From: Sphingorhabdus rigui
GTDB lineage: Bacteria; Pseudomonadota; Alphaproteobacteria; Sphingomonadales; Sphingomonadaceae
Assembly: GCF_014196595.1 (NCBI RefSeq)
Contig: NZ_JACIEA010000003.1
Coordinates: forward strand, 178,956 to 242,955
Direction of reading: 5' to 3'
DNA length: 64,000 bases
Shown: positions 1-8,959 of the stretch, piece after piece
How the letters are laid out: every line of letters begins with the position of its first letter
Position numbering within the stretch: the first letter of the stretch is position 1
Notes under the pieces: model-generated
Told to the model about the DNA's origin: nothing
The model's database searches: none
The model's input: the letters and a program-made list of their open reading frames with translations, nothing else
Position numbers and translations under genes: made by a program

Positions 1-1422
1 AACGATGAAGCAAAAGCCTTCGTCATCCACGCGGGCAAGATCGCCTGTGCGCACCCAGCCATCGACAAATGTCTCTGCGGTTGCATCCGGACGGTTCCAA
101 TAGCCTTTGACGATTTGCGGGCCGCGTGCCCACAATTCACCGACTTCACCAACGGGCAATTCGGTTGATCCATCCTCTGACATGATTTTCACGTCCGAGA
201 CTGCAACGGCCGGACCACAGCTGTCGGGACGATTCAAATAATCTTCGGCAACATGCGAGGTAACCGTCGCCATGGTTTCGGTCATGCCCCAGCCATTGCC
301 CGGAAATGCGCCGAATATTTCGTAGATCTTGCTGACGAGCTCTGGCGCGGATGGTGCACCGCCATAGCTTATCGCGTCGATTGAGCTGAGGTCATATTTC
401 TCGCGGTCTGGGTGCTCGATTAACTGCCAAGCGATGAACGGCACGCCGCCCGTGGCGTTGATCTTTTCACGCTCGATAATCTCGAATGCCTTCACGGTAT
501 CCCATTTGTGGAGGAGCACGATCTTGTGCCCTGCTTGAATCGTGGGGATCATGGACGCCGAGCAAGCGGTGACATGGAACATTGGAATGACAAGCAGGCT
601 CGCCCTTATGCTGGGTTCGGGCAAAGGATCGCCACGGCGCAATACAGTCGCCGCGCCGGAATAGGCGCTGGAAAAGCCATTGGTCAGCAGGTTGCGGTGC
701 GAACCCAAGGCGCCCTTTGGCTTTCCGGTCGTCCCGCTGGTGTAGAAAATGGTAGCGGCGTCATCTGGCGCAATCGCCACGTCGGGCAACGGTAGGTCAG
801 CCAAATCGGCGTAGCTTTTTGGATCGCCAATGATGCTTTCGAGCGTGATGGCGGGCTCCGCCATTGCCGCTGTACCCGCGCGCGCGACCATGACATGCGC
901 GAGCGCAGGCATCTCCGCTTTGTAGGGCGAAATGCGGTCCCAGCGTTCTGCGTCGCAGATCAGAACCGCTGCACCCGAATCGGCCAAACCAAAGGCAAGC
1001 TCTTCGCCTGTCCACCATGCGTTTAACGGCACGACAATCGCGCCCGCGACGGCGGCCGCAAAAAAAGCGACCGGCCATTCAGGCAGGTTGCGCATGGCGA
1101 GGGCCACGCGGTCGCCCTTTTTTACGCCACATTCTTGCAGCGCATGGGCGAGGTTCGCGACCGCGCGGTACCAAGCCGCGTAGGTTACGCGCTCATCCTC
1201 ATACACCACAAATTCGCGGTCCCCGAATGATGCGTTGGCGTGTGCGGCCAGTACCGCAAGATTGGGTAAGGCGTTTTTCCAGACGCGCGTTGGCACACCT
1301 TCAATCTCGACCGTTTCCATCTCGAACGGCATGCCAGGTGCACATAATGCGGCCTTTACCTGATCTCGTGTCATGACGGGCCAACCCGCAGGTGGTGTCC
1401 ACTTTTTACCGGCCTCAATCAT
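1..1422 (-). CDS. Acyl-CoA synthetase (AMP-forming), 3' end outside window
   Basis: Translating the minus strand from ATG 1422 gives an open frame of 474 residues that runs off the left edge without a stop. The start is supported by GGAGAGA five bases upstream. The AMP-binding motif YTSGTTGKPKG lies at residues 227-237, and GWGMTET and WVRTGDL follow in the usual order, so this is an acyl-adenylate/thioester-forming ligase. In this family a carboxylic acid is activated with ATP and joined to CoA in the cytoplasm. The acyl chain cannot be read from sequence; medium/long-chain fatty or aromatic acids are possible. It is divergent from an aldehyde dehydrogenase across 119 bp, so the two could act in one aldehyde-to-acyl-CoA route (inference). 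The C-terminal lid domain is missing only because the window ends. Confidence 0.9.
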   Translation of the reverse strand, partial: MIEAGKKWTPPAGWPVMTRDQVKAALCAPGMPFEMETVEIEGVPTRVWKNALPNLAVLAAHANASFGDREFVVYEDERVTYAAWYRAVANLAHALQECGVKKGDRVALAMRNLPEWPVAFFAAAVAGAIVVPLNAWWTGEELAFGLADSGAAVLICDAERWDRISPYKAEMPALAHVMVARAGTAAMAEPAITLESIIGDPKSYADLADLPLPDVAIAPDDAATIFYTSGTTGKPKGALGSHRNLLTNGFSSAYSGAATVLRRGDPLPEPSIRASLLVIPMFHVTACSASMIPTIQAGHKIVLLHKWDTVKAFEIIEREKINATGGVPFIAWQLIEHPDREKYDLSSIDAISYGGAPSAPELVSKIYEIFGAFPGNGWGMTETMATVTSHVAEDYLNRPDSCGPAVAVSDVKIMSEDGSTELPVGEVGELWARGPQIVKGYWNRPDATAETFVDGWVRTGDLARVDDEGFCFIV

Positions 1423-1541
1423 GTTCTCTCCAATATACGCGCCATGCTTTGTGCATGTTGGAAATGTGGATACGCCAAAATGGTTTTCATTTGCAACGCT
1501 TCACGCTAGCAATTCATCAACTGGTTAAATGGAGAGAGAAA

Positions 1542-2963
1542 ATGACCGCCAATATGCAGACTGTGCTCGAAAAGCAGCGCGCAGCATTTACCGCAGCGAT
1601 GCCAGAATCGATGTCGGTACGCCGTGACCGTATCGACCGCGCGATTGCGATGCTGATCGATCATGCGGAAGATTTCGCAAAGGCTGTTTCTGCTGATTTC
1701 GGCCATCGTAGCCGCGAACAAACATTGCTGACGGACATCATGCCGTCTGTGAGCGCGATGAAACATGCCAAGAAGCATTTTGAAAGCTGGGCCAAAGGTG
1801 AAAAGCGCAAGCCAACTTTCCCGCTAGGTCTGCTCGGTGCAAAGGCCGAAGTCGTTTACCAGCCAAAGGGCGTTGTCGGCGTTGTTGCGCCATGGAACTT
1901 CCCTGTTGGTATGGTGATGGTCCCGATGGCAGGTATTCTCGCTGCGGGTAACCGCGCGATGATCAAGCCGTCGGAATTCACTGAGCGCGTGTCGGCATTG
2001 TTCGAAGAGCTCGTGCCAAAATATTTCGCACAAGAAGAAATGGCCGTTTTCACTGGTGGCGCTGAAGTCGGCATGGCGTTTTCAAAGCTGGCATTCGACC
2101 ATATGATATTCACCGGCGCGACGGGCGTTGGCAAGCATATCATGCGCGCGGCAGCGGACAATCTCGTGCCTGTCACGCTTGAGCTTGGCGGCAAATCACC
2201 GACCATTATTGGCCGAAGTGCCGACACGAAAAAGGCGGGCGAGCGCATTGCCCTGGGCAAGATGATGAATGCGGGTCAAATCTGCCTCGCACCGGATTAT
2301 CTGTTGGTGCCCGACGACCAAGAGCATGATGTCATCGCGGCGGTGAAGGCTGGCGCAATCGCGCAATATCCCACTTTGCTGCACAATGATGATTACACTT
2401 CGGTTGTGAACGGCCGAAATTATCAGCGGCTTCAGGGCTATTTGGACGATGCGCGTGAAAAGGGCGCTGAACTCATCGAAATCAACCCTGCGGACGAGGA
2501 TTTTGTCGGATCAAACGGCAACAAAATGCCGCTGACGATTGTCCGCAATGTCACCGACGACATGAAGGTGATGCAGGAAGAAATCTTCGGGCCGATTCTG
2601 CCCGTCATGACCTATTCGTCGATGGATGAGGCGATCGATTATGTGAATGCACATGATCGTCCGCTTGGCCTATATTATTTCGGATCGGACAAGGCCGAGG
2701 AACAGCGCGTCTTGTCGCGGACCGTCTCTGGCGGCGTAACGATCAACGACGTTGTCTTCCACAATGCGATGGAAGATCTGCCCTTTGGTGGAGTCGGGCC
2801 GTCGGGCATGGGCAATTATCACGGCGCGGACGGCTTCAAAACCTTCAGCCATATGCGTGCGGTCTATCGTCAGACCGGAGTCGATGTTGCCGGAATTGGC
2901 GGATTCAAGGCGCCTTATGGCAAAGCGACGCTGAAGACACTCGCCAAGGAACTTAAGAAATAA
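1542..2963 (+). CDS. Coniferyl-aldehyde-dehydrogenase-type ALDH
   Basis: This is a 473-residue NAD(P)-dependent aldehyde dehydrogenase. The open frame extends upstream to 1392, but GGAGAGAG just before ATG 1542 fixes the start there. The motif VVAPWNFP, the Gly motif FTGATGVGK, the general-base Glu214 in LELGGKSP and the catalytic Cys248 in GQICLAP are all present. The overall pattern resembles the CalB/coniferyl aldehyde dehydrogenase branch, which also contains many bacterial aliphatic aldehyde dehydrogenases. It oxidises an aldehyde to the acid in the cytoplasm; the natural substrate is not determined by the sequence. It is divergent from an acyl-CoA synthetase gene, and a perfect 10-bp stem follows its stop codon. 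Confidence 0.9.
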   Translation: MTANMQTVLEKQRAAFTAAMPESMSVRRDRIDRAIAMLIDHAEDFAKAVSADFGHRSREQTLLTDIMPSVSAMKHAKKHFESWAKGEKRKPTFPLGLLGAKAEVVYQPKGVVGVVAPWNFPVGMVMVPMAGILAAGNRAMIKPSEFTERVSALFEELVPKYFAQEEMAVFTGGAEVGMAFSKLAFDHMIFTGATGVGKHIMRAAADNLVPVTLELGGKSPTIIGRSADTKKAGERIALGKMMNAGQICLAPDYLLVPDDQEHDVIAAVKAGAIAQYPTLLHNDDYTSVVNGRNYQRLQGYLDDAREKGAELIEINPADEDFVGSNGNKMPLTIVRNVTDDMKVMQEEIFGPILPVMTYSSMDEAIDYVNAHDRPLGLYYFGSDKAEEQRVLSRTVSGGVTINDVVFHNAMEDLPFGGVGPSGMGNYHGADGFKTFSHMRAVYRQTGVDVAGIGGFKAPYGKATLKTLAKELKK

Positions 2964-2981
2964 GGATGCGCTTGCATCGGG

Positions 2982-3009
2982 GCGGAGGCTCGGTTAGAGG
3001 AGCCTCCGC
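2982..3009 (+). terminator. Stem-loop after the aldehyde dehydrogenase gene
   Basis: A perfect 10-bp inverted repeat (gcggaggctc / gagcctccgc) with an 8-nt loop starts 18 nt after the stop codon. It is followed only by TTCAAC, not a T run, so it may be a weak terminator or a 3' end protector. Confidence 0.5.
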
Positions 3010-3037
3010 TTCAACGGGTTCGCCCTGACGAAGATGT

Positions 3038-3121
3038 GCCCCAGTGGTGGAATGGTAGACGCGCTGGATTCAAAATCCTGTTCCGAAAGGAGTGCCCGTT
3101 CGAGTCGGGCCTGGGGCACCA
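3038..3121 (+). tRNA. tRNA-Leu (anticodon CAA)
   Basis: The acceptor stem gccccag pairs with ctggggc, followed by discriminator A and an encoded CCA at 3119-3121. The T arm is gcccg-ttcgagt-cgggc. The long variable arm (tcc-gaaa-gga) marks a class II tRNA, and the anticodon loop ttcaaaa carries CAA, reading UUG. The anticodon stem has one apparent U-U mismatch. It stands alone between protein genes. Confidence 0.95.
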
Positions 3122-3183
3122 CCATATTTTCTCAGACAGCTTGAAATCCGTTGATCCGCAGTGCGATGCGGTATCGCTGACAA

Positions 3184-3906
3184 TCAGAATCTGATCATGA
3201 TCCGCTGCGCAAGTGCGGGCGACATCGAATATACAAGCCGAAGCAGCTTCACCATGCCGACATTCGCCTCAGGCGCGTTCGTCGCAATGGCATCAACGAT
3301 TTCTGCGGCACATTCCTTTGCCGACATCTTTTTGCCATTCACGCGGCCGCGCGTCATCGCGGTGTCGACGACCGGCGGTAATGCCTCGATAACATGAACG
3401 TTGGTATCGCGCAGATTGTGCCGCAGCGATTGGGTAAAGCTTCTGAGGCCCGCTTTGGTCGCGCAATAGACTGGACCACCGGCGCGCGGGGCAATGGCAA
3501 GGCCTGAGGTGACATTCACAATCGATGCCTCTGGCCGCTGCAGCAAGCCGGGCAACAAGTGCCCAATCAGGTGCAATGGCGCGTTCAGGTTCAGGAAGAT
3601 CGCCTGATCAGTGAGCGCCAGATCAAGCGGCTCGCCGGGGCCGAAATTGCCGCTCATCCCGGCATTGTTGATCAATATGTCCAGTTCGCGCCCTGCGAGC
3701 GCGGCAGCGAGGCCCGCGCAGCCCGCAGCATTGGAAAGGTCTGCCTTTATCGCCTCCAATCCTTCTTGCCGTGCAGAAGCAAGCACGTCGTCGCGGCGAC
3801 CGCAGACGATAACGCTGGCGCCTTTCGCCATCATTTGGCGTGCTATTTCCAAACCGATGCCATCGGTCCCGCCCGTAACCAATGCGGTCTTGCCCTTAAG
3901 TTCCAT
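3184..3906 (-). CDS. Short-chain dehydrogenase/reductase, DltE-like
   Basis: This 240-residue classical SDR begins with a Rossmann nucleotide-binding motif (TGGTDGIG near residues 11-18). It contains NNAG and the active-site tetrad residues Ser (NVTSG) and YCATK. The length is typical for single-domain classical SDRs, and the arrangement resembles the DltE-type oxidoreductases named from Gram-positive dlt loci. The substrate is unknown; the SDR fold says only that an alcohol/ketone couple with NAD(P)H is likely. The next gene on the same strand, a quinone oxidoreductase, ends 44 bp upstream of this start, so the two are probably cotranscribed. Confidence 0.85.
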   Translation of the reverse strand: MELKGKTALVTGGTDGIGLEIARQMMAKGASVIVCGRRDDVLASARQEGLEAIKADLSNAAGCAGLAAALAGRELDILINNAGMSGNFGPGEPLDLALTDQAIFLNLNAPLHLIGHLLPGLLQRPEASIVNVTSGLAIAPRAGGPVYCATKAGLRSFTQSLRHNLRDTNVHVIEALPPVVDTAMTRGRVNGKKMSAKECAAEIVDAIATNAPEANVGMVKLLRLVYSMSPALAQRIMIRF

Positions 3907-3950
3907 AAATCCCCCTCAATATTGTCCGAAATTAACCTTGCCGTGAATTG

Positions 3951-4925
3951 TCAGGGAATCAATATCGAAGAACCAACTGTTTTCTGTCCCTCAAGGTCGC
4001 GATGTGCCTGTGCAACGTCTTCCAGCGCGTAGCGGTGGCCGATCGTGATATCAATGATGCCTTGGCGGAACATGTCGAACACATATTCCGCACCCGCTGC
4101 CCGCTCTGCGGCATTGTGATAATAATCAAACAAGGTGGGGCGCGAGACGTAGAGCGAACCTTTTTGCGCTAAAGTGCCAAGGTTGACACCCGTCACTGGC
4201 CCGCTCGCATTGCCATAGCTGACGATCAGGCCGCGCCGCGCGGTTGCGTTTAGCGACGTTTCCCATGTGTCGCGGCCGACACCGTCGAAGGTCACTTCCA
4301 CGCCTTTGCCGCCCGTCAGTTCGCGCACCTGCGCTGCGACATCTTCTTTGCCATATAAAATGACATGGTCGGCCCCCGCCGCACGCGCCAGCGCTGCTTT
4401 TTCATCGGTGCTGACTGTGCCGATGACACGGGCACCAACATGCTTCAGCCATTGCACAAGCAACAGTCCGACCCCGCCCGCCGCCGCGTGCACCAATATG
4501 TCCCATTTGGGTTGAACCTTGGCACAGCGTTCGACAAGAAACTCGGTGGTGCAGCCCTTGAGCAAGCCCGCCGCCGCGATTTCGTCGCTGATGTCGTCCG
4601 GTACCAAAAACAGGCCATGTGCGGCAATATTTCGCGCGGTGGCATAGGCACCGATGCTTGGGCCAAAAGTGGCAACCCGGTCGCCCACGCGCCAGTCGGT
4701 CACGCCTTCGCCCACAGCCTCAATGACGCCCGCTGCCTCCATACCAAGGCCAGAGGGCAGCGCCATCGGATACAGGCCGCCACGATGATAGGTGTCAATG
4801 AAGTTCAGGCCCACGGCCAGATTGCGCATGCGGACTTCACCCGGACCGGGCTCTGCCAGCTCAACGTCCATCCACGCAATAACGTCCGGCCCACCGGTTT
4901 GCCGAATTTGTGCTGCTCTTTCCAT
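3951..4925 (-). CDS. NADPH:quinone oxidoreductase (zeta-crystallin-like MDR)
   Basis: This 324-residue protein belongs to the zinc-independent quinone oxidoreductase branch of the medium-chain dehydrogenase superfamily. The N-terminal GroES-like domain includes GLNFIDTYHRGGLY, and the cofactor domain carries AAAGGVG. The open frame starts at 4949, but CAGGAG eight bases before ATG 4925 favours the shorter form beginning MERAAQIRQ. Family members reduce quinones by one or two electrons with NADPH and are cytoplasmic. It is probably cotranscribed with the SDR downstream. Confidence 0.88.
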   Translation of the reverse strand: MERAAQIRQTGGPDVIAWMDVELAEPGPGEVRMRNLAVGLNFIDTYHRGGLYPMALPSGLGMEAAGVIEAVGEGVTDWRVGDRVATFGPSIGAYATARNIAAHGLFLVPDDISDEIAAAGLLKGCTTEFLVERCAKVQPKWDILVHAAAGGVGLLLVQWLKHVGARVIGTVSTDEKAALARAAGADHVILYGKEDVAAQVRELTGGKGVEVTFDGVGRDTWETSLNATARRGLIVSYGNASGPVTGVNLGTLAQKGSLYVSRPTLFDYYHNAAERAAGAEYVFDMFRQGIIDITIGHRYALEDVAQAHRDLEGQKTVGSSILIP

Positions 4926-5303
4926 CGGGAGAACTCCTGTTTGTTGCATGCATCCTAACAGAGGCGGTGGCAGGCCGCCAACCCGCGCTGCGGAATATGG
5001 TTAAAAAGGCGTCAATAACTGTCGCAGATCGGGACAGTCGAATTTGCGTCCCTCTTTAACCATCTTTTGGCATGGCCAATATGCCTAACAAAACGTTAAC
5101 GCCTGATCATGATGAAAAGAAGATTAGTCGGTCACAACGAATCTACCCGCCACCCGCTTCGGCGGATGCTTCCCCCATCACAGATGACGCACGCCGTCAT
5201 CGCGCCACGCCCCACATCGTGGTGGCGCAATGAAGATACGCATTTGTTCATGCTCAGCTTCAGCGCGTTTTTTGTCGCAATAAGCAGCTTTATCGCCTGA
5301 TTT
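4926..5303. other. Long intergenic region with two inverted repeats
   Basis: The 378 bp between the quinone reductase start and the MFS gene end hold no large gene. Two inverted repeats are visible: gatgacg/cgtcatc near 5183-5202 and gcgccac/gtggcgc near 5202-5228. Both fall inside a possible 38-codon reading frame that is listed separately. The first part (4950-5110) is AT-richer and probably carries the promoter of the quinone reductase unit. Confidence 0.4.
5184..5300 (+). CDS. Possible 38-residue membrane-anchored small protein
   Basis: A plus-strand frame from ATG 5184 ends at 5300 and encodes a polar head (with WWRNEDTH) followed by a short hydrophobic tail (FMLSFSAFFVAISSFI). This looks like a real tail-anchored micro-protein rather than noise. 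The same frame has earlier ATGs at 5109, 5112 and 5166, and no start has a convincing ribosome binding site. It converges on the MFS transporter gene, separated by 3 bp. No function can be assigned. Confidence 0.4.
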   Translation: MTHAVIAPRPTSWWRNEDTHLFMLSFSAFFVAISSFIA

Positions 5304-6587
5304 TTAGGCTGCGACGGGGTCGCACGCCTTGTGCAGTTTCCACGAAATCCATGCCGAAACAAGGCAGGCCGCAGCAATCATGAACAGTGTGTCGGCAATG
5401 CCCACACCTGCGCTGACCAGAAGGCTGTAAATGACAGCACCAATGACCATCGCGCCGGAATTCACGATGTTATTGGCAGCAATGGTGCGGGCGGTTTGCG
5501 ACTTTGCGACTGTCGTTGTCAGAAACGCGTAGAGCGGGACGACAAACATGCCTCCGGCGATGGAAATGCCAAGAAGATCGACAATCATACGCTCGCCATA
5601 GCCAAGCGTCAGAAACTGCCACCAATCTATCAGCTCTGGCCCGGTGGGTTGCCAATGGCTGACCGTCCACCAAAGATCCAGGACGAACAGACCCATTATG
5701 ATGACTGAAATCGGCGCATATTTGGCGGACACCGTGCCATTCAGCATGCGGTTGACGGCGACTGAGCCAATGGCAATGCCGATAGAGAAAAATGCGGTAA
5801 ACAACGTCGCGACAGTGTTGTCGCCGCCGATAGCGTTTTTAACCATGGGCGGAAAAATCGACCCAAGGACAGCGCCAACGCCCCAGAAAAAGCTGATGGC
5901 CATGATCGCCAAAAACAGGCGGGGTATGTGCATGGTGTCGCGCACCAGGCGCCAGCTGCTGCGAAAGATATTCCAATCCATTTTTGCGGTTGGCGCATCG
6001 CTTTCGGGCGGTGCAAGCGGAACAGATTGCGCGGTCACGCGTCCGATGATGGCAACGATGATAATCCCTATGCCTGCAATCTTTCCGGGAATGATCCCGC
6101 CCGCGATCGTCCCACCCAAAATGGCAAGATAGGTCCCGGCTTCGACAAGGCCAGTTCCACCTAAAACCTCGTCTTGCTCCAAATGCTGGGGCAAAATTGC
6201 GTATTTAATTGGGCCAAAGAAGGTGGAATGCACGCCCATTGCGAACAATGCGGCGAGCATCATCGGTATGTTGTGCAGGTAGATACCCGCCGCACCGAAG
6301 ATCATGATAAAAATCTCGGCTGTCTTTACCATGCGAATGACGCGCGTTTTTTCGATGGTATCGGCCAGTTGCCCCGCAAGCGCGGAAAACAGGAAAAAGG
6401 GTAATATGAAGAGCGCGCCCGCGATGGCGTTAAAATTCGCTTCTTGGGTCGGGTCCGAATAGATCTCGTATGTCACCAAAATGACCATGGCCATCTTGTA
6501 AAAATTGTCGTTGAAGGCATTCAGGAACTGGGTGACGAAAAGCGGCAAAAATCTGCGCTTGTTCAACAGGGACATTGTCGTAGCCAT
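5304..6587 (-). CDS. MFS transporter, LplT-like
   Basis: This 427-residue integral membrane protein has about twelve hydrophobic segments. It opens with RRFLPLFVTQFLNAFNDNFYK, the N-terminal signature shared by lysophospholipid transporter LplT and the MFS part of fused acyltransferase proteins. An FGPIKYAILPQHL stretch follows near residue 123, also typical of that branch. Known members flip lysophospholipids across the inner membrane or serve as general exporters. No acyltransferase domain is attached here. A second Met at codon 5 is an equally possible start. The assignment to lysophospholipids is by family resemblance only. Confidence 0.8.
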   Translation of the reverse strand: MATTMSLLNKRRFLPLFVTQFLNAFNDNFYKMAMVILVTYEIYSDPTQEANFNAIAGALFILPFFLFSALAGQLADTIEKTRVIRMVKTAEIFIMIFGAAGIYLHNIPMMLAALFAMGVHSTFFGPIKYAILPQHLEQDEVLGGTGLVEAGTYLAILGGTIAGGIIPGKIAGIGIIIVAIIGRVTAQSVPLAPPESDAPTAKMDWNIFRSSWRLVRDTMHIPRLFLAIMAISFFWGVGAVLGSIFPPMVKNAIGGDNTVATLFTAFFSIGIAIGSVAVNRMLNGTVSAKYAPISVIIMGLFVLDLWWTVSHWQPTGPELIDWWQFLTLGYGERMIVDLLGISIAGGMFVVPLYAFLTTTVAKSQTARTIAANNIVNSGAMVIGAVIYSLLVSAGVGIADTLFMIAAACLVSAWISWKLHKACDPVAA

Positions 6588-6716
6588 TAGTTCTTGCAGT
6601 TCCTATGCGGACGGTATCGGAGCCTTAGCGGTCCAGCCCTATCATGGCAAAGCGCATTTCATGTGACGGTGAAATAGCCGCGTGATTTTGCTGGCACATC
6701 GCGCTATTGCTATAGG

Positions 6717-7289
6717 ATGCTTAGCTTACCCAATATCCTGACCTTGTCGCGCATTCTTGCTGTGCCCATCCTTGTCTTTTTGCTTTGGCCCGGCGCCAAA
6801 CAGATAGGCATTCAGCCAGTGCCGCTTGATTACGGCTTTGCATTCATATTGTACTGCCTGATGGGGATTACCGATTATTTCGATGGCTATCTCGCGCGGG
6901 CGCAGGGGACAGTGTCGAAATTGGGTGTGTTTCTTGATCCCATCGCCGATAAGATCATGGTCGCCGCTGTCATTTTGATGCTGGTGTTCACGCGCGATGT
7001 CGACGGCTGGCATGTCATTGCGGCCCTCATCATTTTACTGCGTGAAATGATCGTATCGGGCCTGCGCGAATTTTTGGCTGGCCTGCAGATTTCGGTGCCT
7101 GTTTCGAAACTCGCCAAATGGAAAACGACGTTTCAACTTGTTTCGCTCGGCGGTATCATTTTGGCGGGCGCCTTGCCGGACTGGATATTGCTGAAGCAAG
7201 CGGCACTGGCGTTGCTTTGGATCGCCGCGGTGCTGACCATGATTACCGGCTGGGATTATCTGCGCGTCGGCATAAAGCATATGGATTGA
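6717..7289 (+). CDS. pgsA: CDP-diacylglycerol-glycerol-3-phosphate 3-phosphatidyltransferase
   Basis: This 190-residue inner-membrane enzyme makes phosphatidylglycerophosphate from CDP-diacylglycerol and glycerol-3-phosphate, the committed step to phosphatidylglycerol and cardiolipin. The full CDP-alcohol phosphotransferase signature is visible, with Asp53, Asp56-Gly57, Ala60-Arg61, Gly70, Asp74 and Asp78 at the canonical spacing. Several hydrophobic helices follow. The protein length is normal. It is followed after 4 bp by moaD, giving a pgsA-moaD-moaE unit, an arrangement with no obvious functional logic beyond shared transcription. Confidence 0.95.
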   Translation: MLSLPNILTLSRILAVPILVFLLWPGAKQIGIQPVPLDYGFAFILYCLMGITDYFDGYLARAQGTVSKLGVFLDPIADKIMVAAVILMLVFTRDVDGWHVIAALIILLREMIVSGLREFLAGLQISVPVSKLAKWKTTFQLVSLGGIILAGALPDWILLKQAALALLWIAAVLTMITGWDYLRVGIKHMD

Positions 7290-7293
7290 CCAT

Positions 7294-7545
7294 ATGAGGC
7301 TGGTGTATTTCGCGGCGGTGCGCGAGGCCATTGGTGTGGCCTCCGAAACATGTGATCTGCCGGCACATGTGCGCAATATTCATGACGCCATTGACTGGCT
7401 GGCCGGTCAGTCATCCGGTCACGCACTGGCCTTTCAAGACAAATCGCGGCTTCGTTTTGCTTTGGACCAAGATATGGTGCCGTTGGATGCCATGCTTGGC
7501 GACGCACATGAGCTTGCAATTTTCCCGCCAGTGACCGGCGGATGA
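7294..7545 (+). CDS. moaD: Molybdopterin synthase sulfur carrier subunit
   Basis: This 83-residue ubiquitin-like protein ends in Gly-Gly (PPVTGG), the C-terminus that is adenylated and thiocarboxylated to donate sulfur to precursor Z. Together with MoaE it forms molybdopterin synthase in the cytoplasm. Its stop overlaps the moaE start by 4 nt (ATGA), so the two subunits are translationally coupled. The cofactor made here is needed by the molybdenum formate dehydrogenase encoded near the right end of the window. Confidence 0.93.
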   Translation: MRLVYFAAVREAIGVASETCDLPAHVRNIHDAIDWLAGQSSGHALAFQDKSRLRFALDQDMVPLDAMLGDAHELAIFPPVTGG

Positions 7546-7982
7546 AACGCGTCCTTATCAGCGGCGAGCCGATCAGCGCGGAGGTTGCACTGGCGGGGCT
7601 GAGCGATTTGGGGGGCGGTGCGGTGTCCAGTTTTACCGGCATATCGCGCGACGATGGCGGTGTGACCGCGATTGAGCTGGAGCATTATCCCGGCATGACG
7701 GAATTAAGCCTGATGCGGTTAATCGATGAAGCCTTTGGTCGCTGGGCATTGCTTGGCGCGGCGATTGTGCACCGGATTGGGCGCGTTGCCGTTGGCGAAC
7801 CCGTGGTCGTTGTCGGCGCAGCGTCGCGGCACAGGGCAGACGCGCTTGAGGCCACTGCGTTTCTTATTGATCGCCTGAAAACAGACGCGCCATTTTGGAA
7901 GAAAGAGCATTATGCAGACGGAACGTCCGTTTGGGTTGATGCCAAATCCAGCGACGACGACAGGTCTTCACGCTGGGCCTAA
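7542..7982 (+). CDS. moaE: Molybdopterin synthase catalytic subunit
   Basis: This 146-residue protein is the large subunit of molybdopterin synthase, which converts cyclic pyranopterin monophosphate to molybdopterin using two MoaD thiocarboxylates. The typical RDDGGVTAIELEHYPGM segment in the first half and FWKKEHYADG near the C-terminus, with the conserved active-site lysines, are present. Start and moaD stop overlap by ATGA. The gene converges on oxyR with only 23 bp between them. Confidence 0.93.
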   Translation: MKRVLISGEPISAEVALAGLSDLGGGAVSSFTGISRDDGGVTAIELEHYPGMTELSLMRLIDEAFGRWALLGAAIVHRIGRVAVGEPVVVVGAASRHRADALEATAFLIDRLKTDAPFWKKEHYADGTSVWVDAKSSDDDRSSRWA

Positions 7983-8005
7983 TGGTTCCGGTTGCGGTGG
8001 AGCGT

Positions 8006-8911
8006 TTAGGTCGTGTGCAATTCCCGCAGGGACTCCGCAAGCAACTCGAACTCCTCACGGCGCGGGCTGTTGGTTCGCCAAATAAGCGCAATTTCGCGCG
8101 TCGCGTGGTCCGCATTCAATGGCCGCGCCTGAACGTCGGTTCCGTTCAATAGACCGGCCGCAACGGCCATCTCGGGAATGATGGTTAGGCCCAAGCCATT
8201 GTCCACCATCTGCACAAGCGTGTGCAGCGATGTCCCCAGCATCATGGCCGTTGCGCGCAGTTCCGGGCGGTTACAGGCAGCCAGTGCATGGTCTTTTAAG
8301 CAATGGCCATCGACCAATAACAAAAGCCTGTTTTCATCAATCAGCTCGGGTTCAATGCTTTCGGGCGGGTCGCGCGGGTCATCCAATGGAAAGGCAACAT
8401 ATAACGCGTCGTTAAACAAATGCGCTTTTTCGACATCGCCCGCCGGGAAAGGAAGCGCCAGCAGAACACAGTCGACCTGACCATGGTGCAATGCTTCGAC
8501 CGCAGCTGCGCTGGCTTCCTCCCGCAGGTATAACTTCAAATCGGGGTATTTCTTGCGTAATGCCGGTAGCAATTTGGGCAACAGGAATGGCGCAATCGTG
8601 GGGATGACGCTCATGCGCAAATCATCCGCAAGCGGCTTGCCTGCGGAACGAGCCATTTCGGCGAGCTCTTCCGCCTCACGTAAGATGCGGTGCGCCTTGG
8701 TCACCATCTTGTTGCCCAGCGGCGTAAAGCGGACGACGCGCCGCGTGCGTTCCACGAGCATCAGGCCAAGCAGCGACTCCAGTTCGCGTATCCCTGCGGA
8801 AAGCGTGGATTGGGTGACGAAGCACGACTCCGCGGCTTTACCGAAATGGCCATGCTCCTGAAGCGCGACCAGATATTGCAGCTGTTTCAATGTTGGAAGA
8901 TAGGTGCTCAT
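8006..8911 (-). CDS. oxyR: Hydrogen-peroxide sensor/regulator OxyR
   Basis: This 301-residue LysR-family regulator has the N-terminal winged helix (GHFGKAAESCFVTQSTLSAG) and a substrate-binding-like sensor domain. Two cysteines, Cys204 and Cys213, lie in DGHCLKDHALAAC. They have the same nine-residue spacing as the redox pair Cys199/Cys208 of E. coli OxyR, which form a disulfide on peroxide exposure. That identifies it as OxyR rather than a generic LysR. It is divergent from serine acetyltransferase, whose product feeds cysteine and glutathione synthesis; the shared 154-bp promoter region may link thiol supply to peroxide stress (inference). Confidence 0.92.
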   Translation of the reverse strand: MSTYLPTLKQLQYLVALQEHGHFGKAAESCFVTQSTLSAGIRELESLLGLMLVERTRRVVRFTPLGNKMVTKAHRILREAEELAEMARSAGKPLADDLRMSVIPTIAPFLLPKLLPALRKKYPDLKLYLREEASAAAVEALHHGQVDCVLLALPFPAGDVEKAHLFNDALYVAFPLDDPRDPPESIEPELIDENRLLLLVDGHCLKDHALAACNRPELRATAMMLGTSLHTLVQMVDNGLGLTIIPEMAVAAGLLNGTDVQARPLNADHATREIALIWRTNSPRREEFELLAESLRELHTT

Positions 8912-8944
8912 AAATCGACCCCGTTTATTATTATGGGCTATATA

Positions 8945-8959
8945 ATCGTTTTTACCGAT
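8945..8959. promoter_or_regulatory. Candidate OxyR half-site in the oxyR/cysE divergent promoter
   Basis: The sequence ATCG-N7-CGAT is a 4-7-4 inverted repeat 34 bp before the oxyR start codon. LysR tetramers such as OxyR contact repeats of this geometry, but no clear second copy is present one helical repeat away. Autoregulation is inferred. Confidence 0.3.
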
